From Pseudomonadota bacterium (GTDB taxonomy: Bacteria; Pseudomonadota; Gammaproteobacteria; Acidithiobacillales; Acidithiobacillaceae), in the NCBI GenBank assembly GCA_021821885.1, contig JAKARO010000006.1:1-64000 (forward strand): a DNA stretch of 64,000 nt, written 5' to 3'. The position numbers and the translations under genes are program-made. Every line of letters begins with the position of its first letter. Position 1 is the stretch's first letter. Under the pieces are notes generated by a model. That model ran no database searches. It worked only from the letters and a program-made list of their open reading frames with translations, and was not told where the DNA came from. This document shows, piece by piece, positions 1 through 10,004 of the stretch.

Positions 1-76
<76 letters not shown>

Positions 77-137
77 ATTGCGCAGGAGGATAGTGTCCGC
101 CAGCCAAAAAAGCAAGACTGCCATGCCATGCAGATAC

Positions 138-1142
138 TCAGACAGGGCGACGTCCAACAACAACCACATCGCTGCCCACCGGATAGAGTTCGCTCTGGAA
201 TCCAGAGGCTTCCAGTGCTGCAGAAATTTCAGGCGGCCGGAGAAAATGGTTGCCCTGAACATGCTCCGTGACATTCTGGAAAGCCATTCCCCTGTATTCT
301 GGCTGTCTCAGGATCCCCACATCCTCGGGCCAGGCAGGCTCCCAGATGACGACCGCTCCACCCGGGTTAAGCTCCCTGTGCAGGCGGTCAAACAGAGTTC
401 CCCGGAGCTCCCAGACATGATGGAGAGCACGGTTCATGACGATCAGGTCAGCTGGTCGTGGCAGCTGGAACTGGTGAATATCTCCCTCTGCAAACTGGAG
501 TCGACCGGACAGTCCTTCGGCTTCGGCCTTTGCGGTCGCCTGCAGGATATTTTCGGCAAATCCGTCCAGACCCAGCCCCTGCAGAAGGCGGCAGCGCCCG
601 AGCAGGGCGCGGAGATACCAGCCATTTCCACAGCCCAGGTCGACCGCCAGCCCGGATTTGTCGTTCATTTCCTGAAAAATCCCAACCCGGGGTAGAATCT
701 CATTCTCGAAGGTGCTGCGAAAATTCAGTTCCAGCATGGCACCAAACCAGGGGAGAATCGTTTCCCGCTCTGCCAGCACCTTTTCTCCCGGCCTCTCCCC
801 TGTACGCATAAGGCCTGCGGCACGCTCCGCCATATGGGCGGACAGTACCGCCCCCACCGCAATGGCCATCTGGCTGTTTTCCGCCTCCGGGCGCATCGCG
901 GCACCATCTTCACTCAGGGAAAACAGTGCACCGTCCCGTTCCAGCCAGCCGAAAGCGTAGGCAGCGTCACACCAGCGTTCCAGGTAACCGCGGTCCATAC
1001 CACTCTGCTGGGCAAGGCGGTCCACATCTGCCTTCTGCAGGAGGTACAGGGCCGAAAATAGCCCGTTTGCCACTCCGATAAAAGCGATATTGAGGGACAT
1101 TGCACCCTGGGCGGTTCTGCGAAGATCTTCTACCGGTATCAA
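138..1142 (-). CDS. Class I SAM-dependent methyltransferase with N-terminal winged-helix-like region
   Basis: 334 aa; motif I VDLGCGNGWYLRALLG, post-motif FAEGDIHQF; O-methyltransferase-like layout. Confidence 0.8.
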   Translation of the reverse strand: MIPVEDLRRTAQGAMSLNIAFIGVANGLFSALYLLQKADVDRLAQQSGMDRGYLERWCDAAYAFGWLERDGALFSLSEDGAAMRPEAENSQMAIAVGAVLSAHMAERAAGLMRTGERPGEKVLAERETILPWFGAMLELNFRSTFENEILPRVGIFQEMNDKSGLAVDLGCGNGWYLRALLGRCRLLQGLGLDGFAENILQATAKAEAEGLSGRLQFAEGDIHQFQLPRPADLIVMNRALHHVWELRGTLFDRLHRELNPGGAVVIWEPAWPEDVGILRQPEYRGMAFQNVTEHVQGNHFLRPPEISAALEASGFQSELYPVGSDVVVVGRRPV

Positions 1143-1151
1143 GACGGCCTC

Positions 1152-1922
1152 CTAGATCAGATACTTGATTCCTACTCCCGCCAGGAGAGACAGAGTCGCG
1201 AGCATGAACGCCCGCGGCGGGATCCGCAAATGGAGATGGTTTCCTGCCCAGAGACCCACGAGCACCGGAGGGATGAGCATCAGAAACCCTACGGCCAGGG
1301 ACACATTCAGCAGTGCGAGGTACACATAGAGGAAAAGCCTCAGGACGTTGTCTGTGAGGGCTACCCCCTGGAAGGTCGCCCGGAATGCCCTTTTATCCAG
1401 ATGCCGCATCTGGAGATAGGCGACAATTGGCGGCCCTCCGCCGCCGTAAAGACTGCCAATCACCCCGCCAGAAACCCCGAGCGGCAGGCCCCAGGGCAGG
1501 GAAACGCGGGGTAGACGTTCCGGTTTCAGCAGCAGGGCATAGAGGACATAGGCCAGAACAAACAGTCCAAGGAACCGGGTAAGACTCTGGGCATCGCTAT
1601 CTGCAAGGACGTAGGATCCCGCCAGAAGCCCAAGAAAGCTTCCGGGAATCAGCCAGCGCAGTTCCGGCCAGCGGATCTCCTGAAAATCGTAGGCTCCCAG
1701 AAGCACGGACCCAAGGAGATCCAGCAGGAGTACCACCGGAACCACTTCCTTGATCGGGAAAAACAGGGTGAGCAGGGCCACCGAAATCAGGCCAGAGCCA
1801 AACCCGATCACGCCACGGACATAGAAGGCCAGAAACACGATCACGGCCGCGGTTACCCAGAGAATGGGCTCATGCCAGAGGGACTGGAAGGACAGGGACG
1901 TCTGGGAAAACATACAGAACAT
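1152..1922 (-). CDS. TauE/SafE family sulfite exporter-like membrane protein
   Basis: 256 aa polytopic; GVIGFGSGLISVALLTLFFP and GVIGSLYGGGGPPIVAYL motifs typical of TauE/SafE. Confidence 0.85.
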   Translation of the reverse strand: MFCMFSQTSLSFQSLWHEPILWVTAAVIVFLAFYVRGVIGFGSGLISVALLTLFFPIKEVVPVVLLLDLLGSVLLGAYDFQEIRWPELRWLIPGSFLGLLAGSYVLADSDAQSLTRFLGLFVLAYVLYALLLKPERLPRVSLPWGLPLGVSGGVIGSLYGGGGPPIVAYLQMRHLDKRAFRATFQGVALTDNVLRLFLYVYLALLNVSLAVGFLMLIPPVLVGLWAGNHLHLRIPPRAFMLATLSLLAGVGIKYLI

Positions 1923-2043
1923 TGTATTATTTTCCTATTCCACCGGCTACTGCCGGGACAGAAAAACGCTGCCGGAAAGCTAGGCAAAGCGACAAAAAAT
2001 GCCTAATATCATAGGGATCAATTTCGCATGGGTGGGGAAGGCC

Positions 2044-2985
2044 ATGCACCGAACCGATACCAGCACCTGTTTTACTGGACACAGGCCGTCAGTCCTGCAT
2101 TTTCTTGCCATTTCCCTGCTGCTGTTTCTGGGGACCATCCTGCTGGGTTCTGGTACCGCCAGGGCTAGCACACAGATCGGTCTCCCCCCGATCCAGGCAC
2201 GGGCCTACATTCTGGTCAATGCCAGCACGGGCCAGATCCTCGCGGCACACCATGCCTATCAGCCCTATGCCATCGCCAGCATTACCAAACTGATGACGCT
2301 GTACCTGCTGTTCCAAAACATAAAGGCAGGCCACCTGCGGCTGGACCAGGACTTCATCCCCTGCCCGGCCGCGCTGCGCACGGGGGGGTCTTCCATGTTT
2401 CTGCGGGCAGGCCAGCCGTTCACGGTAGCCCAGCTGATTCTGGGAATGACCGTCCCCTCCGGCAACGATGCCGCGGTGGAGGCAGCCCATCTGGTAGCAG
2501 GTTCCGTACCGGCCTTCGTCGCCCGGATGAACCGCATGGCCCACCAGCTTGGCATGGTGTCGACTTCCTTCCATGATCCGGACGGCCTGCCCCATCCCAA
2601 CAACATGGGAAGTCCCTATGACATCGCTCTGCTCACCCGGGCGATCATCCAGAAATTCCCCCGGTTCATGCCCTTTTTCCGGCACGCGCATTTTACCTAT
2701 GCCGGTATTACCAGTCCTAACCCGAACCTGCTTGTGGGACGGGTACCTTTCATCACCGGCATGAAAAGTGGTTATACTGATGCCGCCGGACACTGTCTGG
2801 TCGCCACAGGAACCAAGGACGGCGTCAGTCTGATTGCCGTCGTCTTGGGGGTTCCCTCCTTTACCGTCGAACGCCGGGGTTTCTGGAAAGCCTCCTGGCA
2901 AAGCCTGAAACTGCTCGACTGGGGCTTTGCCAGGACACTCTGGCTGCCCGCCCTACCCCATCTGGAACGGACTTCCGCTCACTGA
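2044..2985 (+). CDS. D-alanyl-D-alanine carboxypeptidase (serine-type, PBP5/6-like)
   Basis: Signal peptide; SITK (SxxK), SGN and KSGYTDAAG motifs; SD-like GGGGAAGG ahead of ATG 2044 (ORF open from 1999). Confidence 0.85.
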   Translation: MHRTDTSTCFTGHRPSVLHFLAISLLLFLGTILLGSGTARASTQIGLPPIQARAYILVNASTGQILAAHHAYQPYAIASITKLMTLYLLFQNIKAGHLRLDQDFIPCPAALRTGGSSMFLRAGQPFTVAQLILGMTVPSGNDAAVEAAHLVAGSVPAFVARMNRMAHQLGMVSTSFHDPDGLPHPNNMGSPYDIALLTRAIIQKFPRFMPFFRHAHFTYAGITSPNPNLLVGRVPFITGMKSGYTDAAGHCLVATGTKDGVSLIAVVLGVPSFTVERRGFWKASWQSLKLLDWGFARTLWLPALPHLERTSAH

Positions 2986-3001
2986 AAGACGGTTTGTCCT
3001 C

Positions 3002-4540
3002 CTAGTGCCTTGGGGAATCCTGCGTTCCCCTGGCATCCTGGGCTCCGTTCCCGGAACGCCGGAACAGGAACACCAGTGGAACCAGGACAAGAAACCCGTA
3101 AAAAACCAGATTGTAGGCATCCAGCATCCCCCGCATTCCCGACTGCGACAGCAGGACCACATTGCCGAGTATGTGCCAGAAAACCGGGCCCTGGGCAGTA
3201 CCCAAAAGTTCCATATAGCGGGTCAGGGCAGGCGAAAAGGCATTGATATGCCCTCCCATCTGGTTCCAGGCCACCTGCTGTTCCTCGGTCATCACCGTCG
3301 ACACAATGGCGATGCCGATTCCGCCCCCGAGGGTACGCATCAGGTTGAAAATTCCCGATCCCTCCGCCTGCTCTGGCTTTTTCAGTGTTGAAAAAGCCAG
3401 GGTAAACAGCGGGATGCTGACCAGACCAAGCCCAATCCCACGAAGAAACGCTGGCCAGACAATCCATTCCACGCTGATGTTCAGGTTGTACAGGGTCGCA
3501 TACCAGGTCCCGAGCCCGCCAAAAAAAATCCCGAGAAGAACAATATCTCTGGGATTGACATTCCGCCCGAGAAGTTTCCCGGCCACCATCATGGCAGCCA
3601 TGGCCCCCAACCCCTGAGGAGCCATGGCCAGGCCGGTCGTGAAGGCCTCATATTTCATCAGGTTTTCCAGCATGATGGGCAGAATGACCATGACACCAAA
3701 AAGGGCCAGCCCGAAAACGGCAATTCCCAGACTTCCGATGGCGAGATTACGGTCCCGGAGAAGGCGCAAATCCACCACCGGATAGGAAATGGTCAGTGAC
3801 CGCCACAGGAAAAAAGCCATACAGAGGGCGGACACCAGACTCAGAATGATAATCATCCGGGAACTGAACCAGTTGTCCTGGTTGCCGAGACTCAGAACCG
3901 CCTGCAGCCCTCCAAGACCAGCGGCCATCAGTCCGAATCCCAGCCAGTCCACCCGGCGGGGGTGATCGCTGCGCCCCGCATCCGGAACCGCCTGCATCAG
4001 AAGAAAGGCAAGAATTCCAAAGGGAATGTTCACATAGAAAACCCAGCGCCAGCTGAGGGTATCGGTAAGATAACCTCCCAGAGTAGGGCCCAGGATAGGG
4101 CCCAGCATAATGCCCATCCCCAGTATGGCCATTGCCTGACCCCGTTTCTCCGCGGGATAGGCCCCAAGCATGATGGTCTGTCCCACAGGAGCCAGGGAAG
4201 CCCCGAACACTCCCTGCAGAAGCCGCCAGAGAACAATTTCGGCAAGGCTGTGGGACTGTCCGCAAAGCGCCGAGGCTGCTACAAATCCCACGACGCTCCA
4301 GACCATCACGGTGCGCTGGCCATAGCGTTCCACGAGCAGCCCTGTCAGGGGAAGAATAATCACGTTCGCAACCATGTAGCTGGTCAGAACCCAGGTAATC
4401 TGGTCGCTGTTGGCCTGGAGGGAACCCTGCATGTAGGTGAGCGCCACATTGACAATGGTCAGGTCCAGCACCTGCATGACCACAGCCAGCATGACCGCGA
4501 CCGTGATGACCAGGGTAGAGCCATTTCCCGTCTTCGTCAT
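3002..4540 (-). CDS. MFS transporter, DHA2/EmrB-QacA-like drug:H+ antiporter
   Basis: 512 aa, about 14 TM segments; LDLTIVNVALTYMQGSL and GPILGPTLGGYLTDTLSWRWVFYVNIPFG motifs. Confidence 0.9.
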   Translation of the reverse strand: MTKTGNGSTLVITVAVMLAVVMQVLDLTIVNVALTYMQGSLQANSDQITWVLTSYMVANVIILPLTGLLVERYGQRTVMVWSVVGFVAASALCGQSHSLAEIVLWRLLQGVFGASLAPVGQTIMLGAYPAEKRGQAMAILGMGIMLGPILGPTLGGYLTDTLSWRWVFYVNIPFGILAFLLMQAVPDAGRSDHPRRVDWLGFGLMAAGLGGLQAVLSLGNQDNWFSSRMIIILSLVSALCMAFFLWRSLTISYPVVDLRLLRDRNLAIGSLGIAVFGLALFGVMVILPIMLENLMKYEAFTTGLAMAPQGLGAMAAMMVAGKLLGRNVNPRDIVLLGIFFGGLGTWYATLYNLNISVEWIVWPAFLRGIGLGLVSIPLFTLAFSTLKKPEQAEGSGIFNLMRTLGGGIGIAIVSTVMTEEQQVAWNQMGGHINAFSPALTRYMELLGTAQGPVFWHILGNVVLLSQSGMRGMLDAYNLVFYGFLVLVPLVFLFRRSGNGAQDARGTQDSPRH

Positions 4541-4558
4541 TGCGCTTTCTCCGTCACA

Positions 4559-5365
4559 TCAGCCCGAGTCTACTGACCGGCCGGTCGGTCTGCAATGGGA
4601 TGGACGCGCACCCTCCAGCTGCCGCACTTCCCCCTCCGTGAGCCAGCGCCATTCTCCAGGGCAGAGTCCACCGAGCGGCAGCGGACCAATGGCTACACGG
4701 ACCAGCCGTAGGACCTCGCTCGGCTGCAGGGCCACGAGTCGCCGGATCTGGCGGTTGCGGCCCTCCTGAAGCACAAATTCGAGCCACTGGGTACGTCCAC
4801 CACAGCGGAGCTCACGGATGTCCATGGGCAGACAGGGGTGACCGTCCAGGATGGGTCCTGCGGCGAGTGCGGATACCACTTCCGGGAGCAGGGGCGGACT
4901 GACCTGCACATGATAGGTTTTGGGAACATGCCCACCGGGCACCAGAATCCGGTCAGCCCAGACCGGATCGTTGGCCAGCAGCAGGAGTCCGCTGCTGGCC
5001 TGGTCCAGCCGACCCACGGGAAAGAGCCATGGTTCAGGAGGAATCAGGTCATAGACCGTTTTCCGGTCTCCACTGTCCAGCCGCGTGACCAGATATCCCC
5101 GTGGCTTGTTCAGCATCAGGACCCGCCGTGCCAGCGGCTCTACCGGCCGGCCATCCACCTCAATGCGAATCCCATGCAGGGGATGGCGCCGGTCCGGATG
5201 GGACTCTACCCGGCCATTCACACATACGCGCCCAGCCCGGATCCATGCTTCCGCCACCGTCCGTGAGCAGATGCCCCATTTGGAGAGGATACGGGCGAGG
5301 CCATACGACGGGGAACTGGCTACATTCCACCGTTTTTTTGCTTTATGATCAGGGTGCATGTTCAT
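4559..5365 (-). CDS. rRNA large-subunit pseudouridine synthase (RsuA/RluB/RluE family)
   Basis: S4-like N-terminus (LARILSKWGICSRTVAEAWIRAGRVCVNGRV) and VGRLDQASSGLLLLAND catalytic motif. The ORF is open to 5728, but the start is probably 5359/5365. Confidence 0.85.
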   Translation of the reverse strand: MNMHPDHKAKKRWNVASSPSYGLARILSKWGICSRTVAEAWIRAGRVCVNGRVESHPDRRHPLHGIRIEVDGRPVEPLARRVLMLNKPRGYLVTRLDSGDRKTVYDLIPPEPWLFPVGRLDQASSGLLLLANDPVWADRILVPGGHVPKTYHVQVSPPLLPEVVSALAAGPILDGHPCLPMDIRELRCGGRTQWLEFVLQEGRNRQIRRLVALQPSEVLRLVRVAIGPLPLGGLCPGEWRWLTEGEVRQLEGARPSHCRPTGRSVDSG

Positions 5366-5386
5366 CCATTGCACAAGGAGCCGGGT

Positions 5387-5698
5387 ATGGCCCATGAAGC
5401 CCTGCACGAACCCGCTGAAAAGCTCAGTCCACGCACCCTGGATATCCATCGTGCGATTACTTCCCTGATGGAAGAATTTGAGGCCGTAGACTGGTACCAG
5501 CAACGTGCCGACGTCAGCACCGATCCGGAACTCCGGGCAGTTCTGGAACACAACCGGGACGAGGAAATCGAGCACGCCGCCATGGTACTGGAATGGCTGC
5601 GCCGGCAAATGCCGCGGCTGGACCGGGAACTGCGGGAATACCTTTTCAAGGGGGGTTCTATCACTGGCCACGAAGAAGAATCCATGGGCAGGGACTAG
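5387..5698 (+). CDS. Encapsulated-ferritin (EncFtn)-like four-helix iron oxidase protein, stand-alone
   Basis: 103 aa; HRAITSLMEEFEAVDWYQQRADVSTDPELRAVLEHNRDEEIEHAAMVLEWLRRQ closely matches the EncFtn signature as recalled from the Rhodospirillum rubrum protein (E, W, Y, ExxH ligands); AAGGAG SD 6 nt before ATG 5387. Confidence 0.85.
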   Translation: MAHEALHEPAEKLSPRTLDIHRAITSLMEEFEAVDWYQQRADVSTDPELRAVLEHNRDEEIEHAAMVLEWLRRQMPRLDRELREYLFKGGSITGHEEESMGRD

Positions 5699-6894
5699 AA
5701 CGTCCGGACATTGCCGGTTCCCTGCCATTTTCCTGAATTTTCCGGCAGGAAACGCAGGCAGAGTTCGTTGTGCCAGTTGAGGCCCATCGGGGTGGGTCGC
5801 CAGACCCCGTCCTCCCGCTGCAGCAGTCCCTGTTTTTCTGCCTGCCGGAGTCTTCCCTCCACTTCCACGAATGGCAGCCCGGTGCGGAGCTCAAAAAGTT
5901 CTGCCCCAAATCCTTCCACCAGCCGCAGGACATTGAGGAAGAACTCAAAGGGACGATCTTCGGGAAGCACCCAGTGGCCATCGCCCGGACTGCCGCCTGT
6001 GTCCAGGGCCGAATCCATGTAGGTTTCCGGACGCGGAGTCCTGCGGCTGCGCCAGATGCCCTGCCCGGGCATGGTCAGTTTGCCATGGGCCCCGGCCCCG
6101 ATTCCCAGATAGTCCCCATATTTCCAGTAATTCCGGTTGTGCCAGCAGGCCTGCCCCGGACGCGCATGGGCCGAAATTTCGTAACGTTCGAGTCCTCCCT
6201 CATCCAGGGTGGACCGGAGCATCTCCTCCATTTCTGCCGCACGGTCCGCATCGGGCAGTCCGGCGGGAGGGTGGCTCCCAAAGGGAGTTCCAGGTTCCAG
6301 GGTCAGCTGGTACAGGGAGACATGGGGTGGGGCATAGGAAAGTGCCTCGCGGACATCTTCCAGGGCTTCGTCCACCCTCTGCCCGGGGAGAGCAAAAATC
6401 AGGTCTACATTCCAGTTCTGGAATCCCGCATGCACCAGGGATTCAATAGCCATGCGGGCCTCTTGGCCATCATGGATTCGCCCAAGACGCTGCAGGAAGC
6501 GGTCCTGGAAAGACTGTACGCCCAAGGACAGCCGGGTAATTCCGGCATCCCGGAAGCCCTGAAAAGCACCGGCCTCAACCGCCCCTGGGTTGGCTTCCAG
6601 GGTAATTTCCGCCCCCGGGACCAGGCGCAGACGCGCCCGTATGCCAGACAGAAGCGCGTCGATAGCTCCGGCAGGGAACAGGCTTGGGGTTCCACCACCA
6701 AAAAATACACTGCTGACAGGGCGCCCCCAGACCCGGGGGAGTTCCCGCTCAAGATCGGCCAGCAGCGCATCCACATAGCGCGCGGCCGGAAAGGTATTGG
6801 CGGCATGGGAATTGAAATCGCAGTATGGGCATTTTTCCCTGCACCACGGAAGATGCACATACAGTGAAAGGGGGGGTAAAATTAGACTAGCCAT
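5695..6894 (-). CDS. hemW: Radical SAM heme chaperone HemW (coproporphyrinogen III oxidase-like)
   Basis: 399 aa; LYVHLPWCREKCPYCDFNSH Fe-S motif; FFGGGTPSLF; HemW C-terminal domain. Confidence 0.9.
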   Translation of the reverse strand: MASLILPPLSLYVHLPWCREKCPYCDFNSHAANTFPAARYVDALLADLERELPRVWGRPVSSVFFGGGTPSLFPAGAIDALLSGIRARLRLVPGAEITLEANPGAVEAGAFQGFRDAGITRLSLGVQSFQDRFLQRLGRIHDGQEARMAIESLVHAGFQNWNVDLIFALPGQRVDEALEDVREALSYAPPHVSLYQLTLEPGTPFGSHPPAGLPDADRAAEMEEMLRSTLDEGGLERYEISAHARPGQACWHNRNYWKYGDYLGIGAGAHGKLTMPGQGIWRSRRTPRPETYMDSALDTGGSPGDGHWVLPEDRPFEFFLNVLRLVEGFGAELFELRTGLPFVEVEGRLRQAEKQGLLQREDGVWRPTPMGLNWHNELCLRFLPENSGKWQGTGNVRTF

Positions 6895-6905
6895 ACCGGA
6901 CAGGG

Positions 6906-7478
6906 GTGAAAAGCATGGAGCATAATAGCATGGAAACAGACTGGACGGACCTGTTCCTGCTGGGCACGGTGCTATTTCCGGGTGCCCGCATGGGACTCCG
7001 GGTTTTTGAACCGCGGTATCTGGACATGGTCAGCCGCAGTTTGCGCAGCCACCACCCCTTTGCGGTCTGCCTCCACCAGGAAGGCCACGAAAATGCCCCG
7101 GAGAACGTGGCAACCCTGGCACAGATCCGGGACTGGGACTCCCGGAACGGGATGCTCCTCATTGAAGTAGAGGGTGGCAGCCGCTGCAGCATCGTGGAGT
7201 GGCGGAAACGGGCCGGCATTGCCACTGCCCGCCTCTGTCCGTGGGAAGAAGAACCGCATCTGCCCATACCCCCCCGGCACAGCTGGATGGAACCCATCCT
7301 CATGGAACTGACAGGGGACACCTGTGCCGGGGGTCTGGATGCTACCACGGCCGGCATGCTTCTCGCCCAGGCCCTGCCAGTCCCCATTGCCAAAAAACTG
7401 GAGCTTCTGCTGCTGCAGGACCCGGTCGAACGGCTGGACCACATCGCCCGGTTCCTTTGCGAGAAGAACAGTCAGTAG
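6906..7478 (+). CDS. LON peptidase substrate-binding (N) domain protein
   Basis: 190 aa; LFLLGTVLFPGARMGLRVFEPRYLDMV typical of Lon N domain; no protease domain. Confidence 0.85.
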   Translation: MKSMEHNSMETDWTDLFLLGTVLFPGARMGLRVFEPRYLDMVSRSLRSHHPFAVCLHQEGHENAPENVATLAQIRDWDSRNGMLLIEVEGGSRCSIVEWRKRAGIATARLCPWEEEPHLPIPPRHSWMEPILMELTGDTCAGGLDATTAGMLLAQALPVPIAKKLELLLLQDPVERLDHIARFLCEKNSQ

Positions 7479-7978
7479 CGGCCCTTTCCAGATCCTTTCC
7501 CGTAGAGGTAGCTGGAAAAATCCGAGTAGTCCTGGGAGAGATGGCGGAACAGGTGGTCCAGGCTGATAATCGCCTGTTCCAGGATGTTGACGGTAATATA
7601 TGGCCGCTCGACCTTGAGGCGCTGGTACCGCGCGCGGGTCAGCACAAGGACCTGGGTGTCCTCGGAGCGGGCGACGATACGGGCACTCCGGGGCTCCCGG
7701 TCAAAAAAGGACATTTCTCCAGCCATCTGCCCCTGACGGACACGGACCACCTCTACCTCGTTGCCATCAGCACTGTGGTGGACAATGGCCATCTCCCCCT
7801 GGACACAGAAGAACAGGGCCTCTCCCAAAGTCCCCCATTCCGCGATGATCTGGCCGTTCCGGAAGGCTGCATGGGTCACATACTCGGCAAGCACCTGGAC
7901 CTCCTCCAGCGTAAGGGACTGGGCCAGGTGGTGCTGCTGCAGAAATTCGCCAATTTTCGCGGGACCGACGGCTGCCAT
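7472..7978 (-). CDS. Cyclic nucleotide-binding (CRP-type cNMP) domain protein
   Basis: 168 aa; GEALFFCVQGEMAIVHHSADGNEVEVVRVRQGQMAGEMSFFDREPRSARIVA cNMP-domain signature; no HTH seen. Confidence 0.85.
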   Translation of the reverse strand: MAAVGPAKIGEFLQQHHLAQSLTLEEVQVLAEYVTHAAFRNGQIIAEWGTLGEALFFCVQGEMAIVHHSADGNEVEVVRVRQGQMAGEMSFFDREPRSARIVARSEDTQVLVLTRARYQRLKVERPYITVNILEQAIISLDHLFRHLSQDYSDFSSYLYGKGSGKGRY

Positions 7979-8131
7979 GCTTCCCCCCTTCCTTGTCTCT
8001 CTGCGGAATCCTGAAGAAAGCTTGCCACACTCCGCCCCATGAGAAAACAGCCGCCGAATCTCTCCAGAACTGCGTTGACGCAGGGCAAAGGCAGACTGCT
8101 GGCCACCCTCCGGTCCGGCGGCCAGAGCGGT

Positions 8132-8605
8132 TCAGAGGTGGGCCTGCAGGTGTTTCCCGATTTCCCTGGCATCCAGCAGGGAGAAATCCCGGTCGATTTC
8201 CGCGGTAATCCTCTCCTGGACCCCAGGGTCCAGGTGCTTGCGCAGGAGACCCAGAAAATGTGGCGCAGAACAGAGATAGAGACGGCCGTACTTTCCCGAC
8301 TCTTCCCGGAGCACGTCCGCTACCATGCCGGCAAAGCGGATGGCCTCCTCTTCCTTTGGTTCCACGGGCGTTCCCATGCCAAACTTGCCCCGCATGTTCA
8401 GGACGGTGCCAAAACCAGGCTCGTCCGACGCCATTTCGTTCTCGTGCAGGCGCGAGGCAGGGTGGCTCATGTCCCGGAACTCCTCGAGCACCACTGGAAC
8501 TTCTTCCGCCGCAGACTGCGTACCGGACAGTGCCATGGAACCGGGCTTTCCGACCCGGAAAAACCGTGCACGTGCTGCATCCGCCACTACCACCCAGGTT
8601 TCCAT
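8132..8605 (-). CDS. Host-attachment protein family (baeRF-like)
   Basis: 157 aa from ATG 8605: METWVVVADAARARFFRV...HENEMASDEPGFGT...LYLCSAPHFLGLLRKHL; start chosen from family-like N-terminus. Confidence 0.65.
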   Translation of the reverse strand: METWVVVADAARARFFRVGKPGSMALSGTQSAAEEVPVVLEEFRDMSHPASRLHENEMASDEPGFGTVLNMRGKFGMGTPVEPKEEEAIRFAGMVADVLREESGKYGRLYLCSAPHFLGLLRKHLDPGVQERITAEIDRDFSLLDAREIGKHLQAHL

Positions 8606-8733
8606 TTTGCGCCCCTCCAAAAGTACCGCTCCCCTGCCCGGCAGGAGCCAGGCCGTTTCCATCCTTCCCTTATTAGAGAGCCTAGACCATTTTTGGATCC
8701 CGTACCCGGGCACCATCAACCGGAGAAGCATGG

Positions 8734-8761
8734 TTGATTTTCCACTTGAAAGGCATACAAT
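8734..8761 (+). promoter_or_regulatory. Candidate sigma70-type promoter for the aminotransferase gene
   Basis: TTGATT (8734-8739), 16 nt spacer, TACAAT (8756-8761), upstream of the likely TTG start at 8820. Confidence 0.45.
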
Positions 8762-8819
8762 TTTGCACCCTGTCCGCGAAACTGCGGGTACTGCAGGCCC
8801 TTTCTTGGAGTCGCCAGCT

Positions 8820-10004
8820 TTGGACATTCGCTTATCCCACCGTGTCGGCACCGTCCGCCCTTCTCCCACCCTTGCTGTAACCGCACGGGCCGCCCAGATG
8901 GTCCGCGAAGGAAAAGATATTGTCAGTCTTGGAGCAGGAGAACCGGACTTTGACACCCCTGGCCCCATCAAGGAAGCCGCCATCGCTGCTATCCAGCGGG
9001 GTTTTACCAAATATACGGCCGTAGGGGGCACGCCAGAGCTGAAAGCGGCAGTAGCCGCAAAATTTTTGCGGGACAATGGCCTCGACTACCAGACCGATGA
9101 GATTCTTGTTTCAGTAGGGGGAAAACAGAGTTTTTTCAATCTTTGCCAGGCGCTGCTCGACCCGGGAGACGAGGTCATTATTCCAGCCCCATACTGGGTT
9201 TCCTATCCCGACATGGTCCTGCTGGCGGAGGCAAGGCCGGTCATCCTGCCTACAGTTGCGGCCCAGCGTTTCAAGATTGGCCCTGAAGACCTGGAAGCAG
9301 CCATCACCCCAAGAACCCGGCTTCTGGTTATCAACAGTCCGTCCAATCCTTCTGGAGTGGCCTACTCGCCAGCCGAACTGGAAGCCCTTGGGGAAGTCCT
9401 GCGGCGCCACCCCGGGATCCTGGTCGCCAGCGATGACATGTATGAAAAAATCCTGTTCCGGGGAATGCCCTTTGCCAATCTGGCCTATGTCTGTCCGGAC
9501 CTGGCAGCCCGCTGCATCATCATGAACGGCGTTTCCAAGGCCTACGCCATGACGGGCTGGCGCATTGGCTATTGCGCAGGTCCACGGCAGCTGGTCGCCG
9601 CCATGAATACCATACAGTCCCAAAGCACTTCCAACCCCTGTTCCATCGCCCAGGCGGCAGCCCAGGCCGCCCTGGAAAGCGGAGACCACCTGATCACTCC
9701 CATGCTGGCCGCCTTTGAGAAGCGCCACGACTATGTCTACCAGCGCCTGCAGTCCCTGCCAGGCGTCGACGTTCTGGCATCGGACGGGACATTCTACAGT
9801 TTTCCGGGATTCCAGGAATTCATGGCCCGCAGGGGGATCAGCAGTGACCTGGAACTGGCCGAGAAGATCCTGGAGGCAGGCGTGGCGGTGGTGCCCGGAT
9901 CGGCCTTTGGAACCCCCGGGCATCTGCGTCTTTCTTTCGCCACCAGCGAAGCCAATCTGGCCCTGGCGCTGGACCGGATCAGCGCCTTCGTGCTGGGCTA
10001 CTAG
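8820..10004 (+). CDS. Class I/II aminotransferase, aspartate aminotransferase-like
   Basis: [50 protein letters not shown]-lysine region [22 protein letters not shown] start at 8820 gives the canonical N-terminus; the upstream ORF extension is probably not translated. Confidence 0.9.
   Translation: MDIRLSHRVGTVRPSPTLAVTARAAQMVREGKDIVSLGAGEPDFDTPGPIKEAAIAAIQRGFTKYTAVGGTPELKAAVAAKFLRDNGLDYQTDEILVSVGGKQSFFNLCQALLDPGDEVIIPAPYWVSYPDMVLLAEARPVILPTVAAQRFKIGPEDLEAAITPRTRLLVINSPSNPSGVAYSPAELEALGEVLRRHPGILVASDDMYEKILFRGMPFANLAYVCPDLAARCIIMNGVSKAYAMTGWRIGYCAGPRQLVAAMNTIQSQSTSNPCSIAQAAAQAALESGDHLITPMLAAFEKRHDYVYQRLQSLPGVDVLASDGTFYSFPGFQEFMARRGISSDLELAEKILEAGVAVVPGSAFGTPGHLRLSFATSEANLALALDRISAFVLGY

Noticed and set aside
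4575-4586. 12-bp palindrome GACCGGCCGGTC upstream of the MFS pump as a TetR-type operator
   Set aside because: Lies inside the 3' coding end of the pseudouridine synthase gene and GC-rich palindromes are common in this DNA; no adjacent regulator.
5366-5728. N-terminal extension of the pseudouridine synthase ORF to 5728
   Set aside because: Would overlap the whole EncFtn-like gene antisense; the family-like N-terminus begins just after 5365.
8325-8819. N-terminal extension of the aminotransferase ORF
   Set aside because: Antisense to the host-attachment-family gene and includes the promoter-like element; canonical N-terminus begins at TTG 8820.
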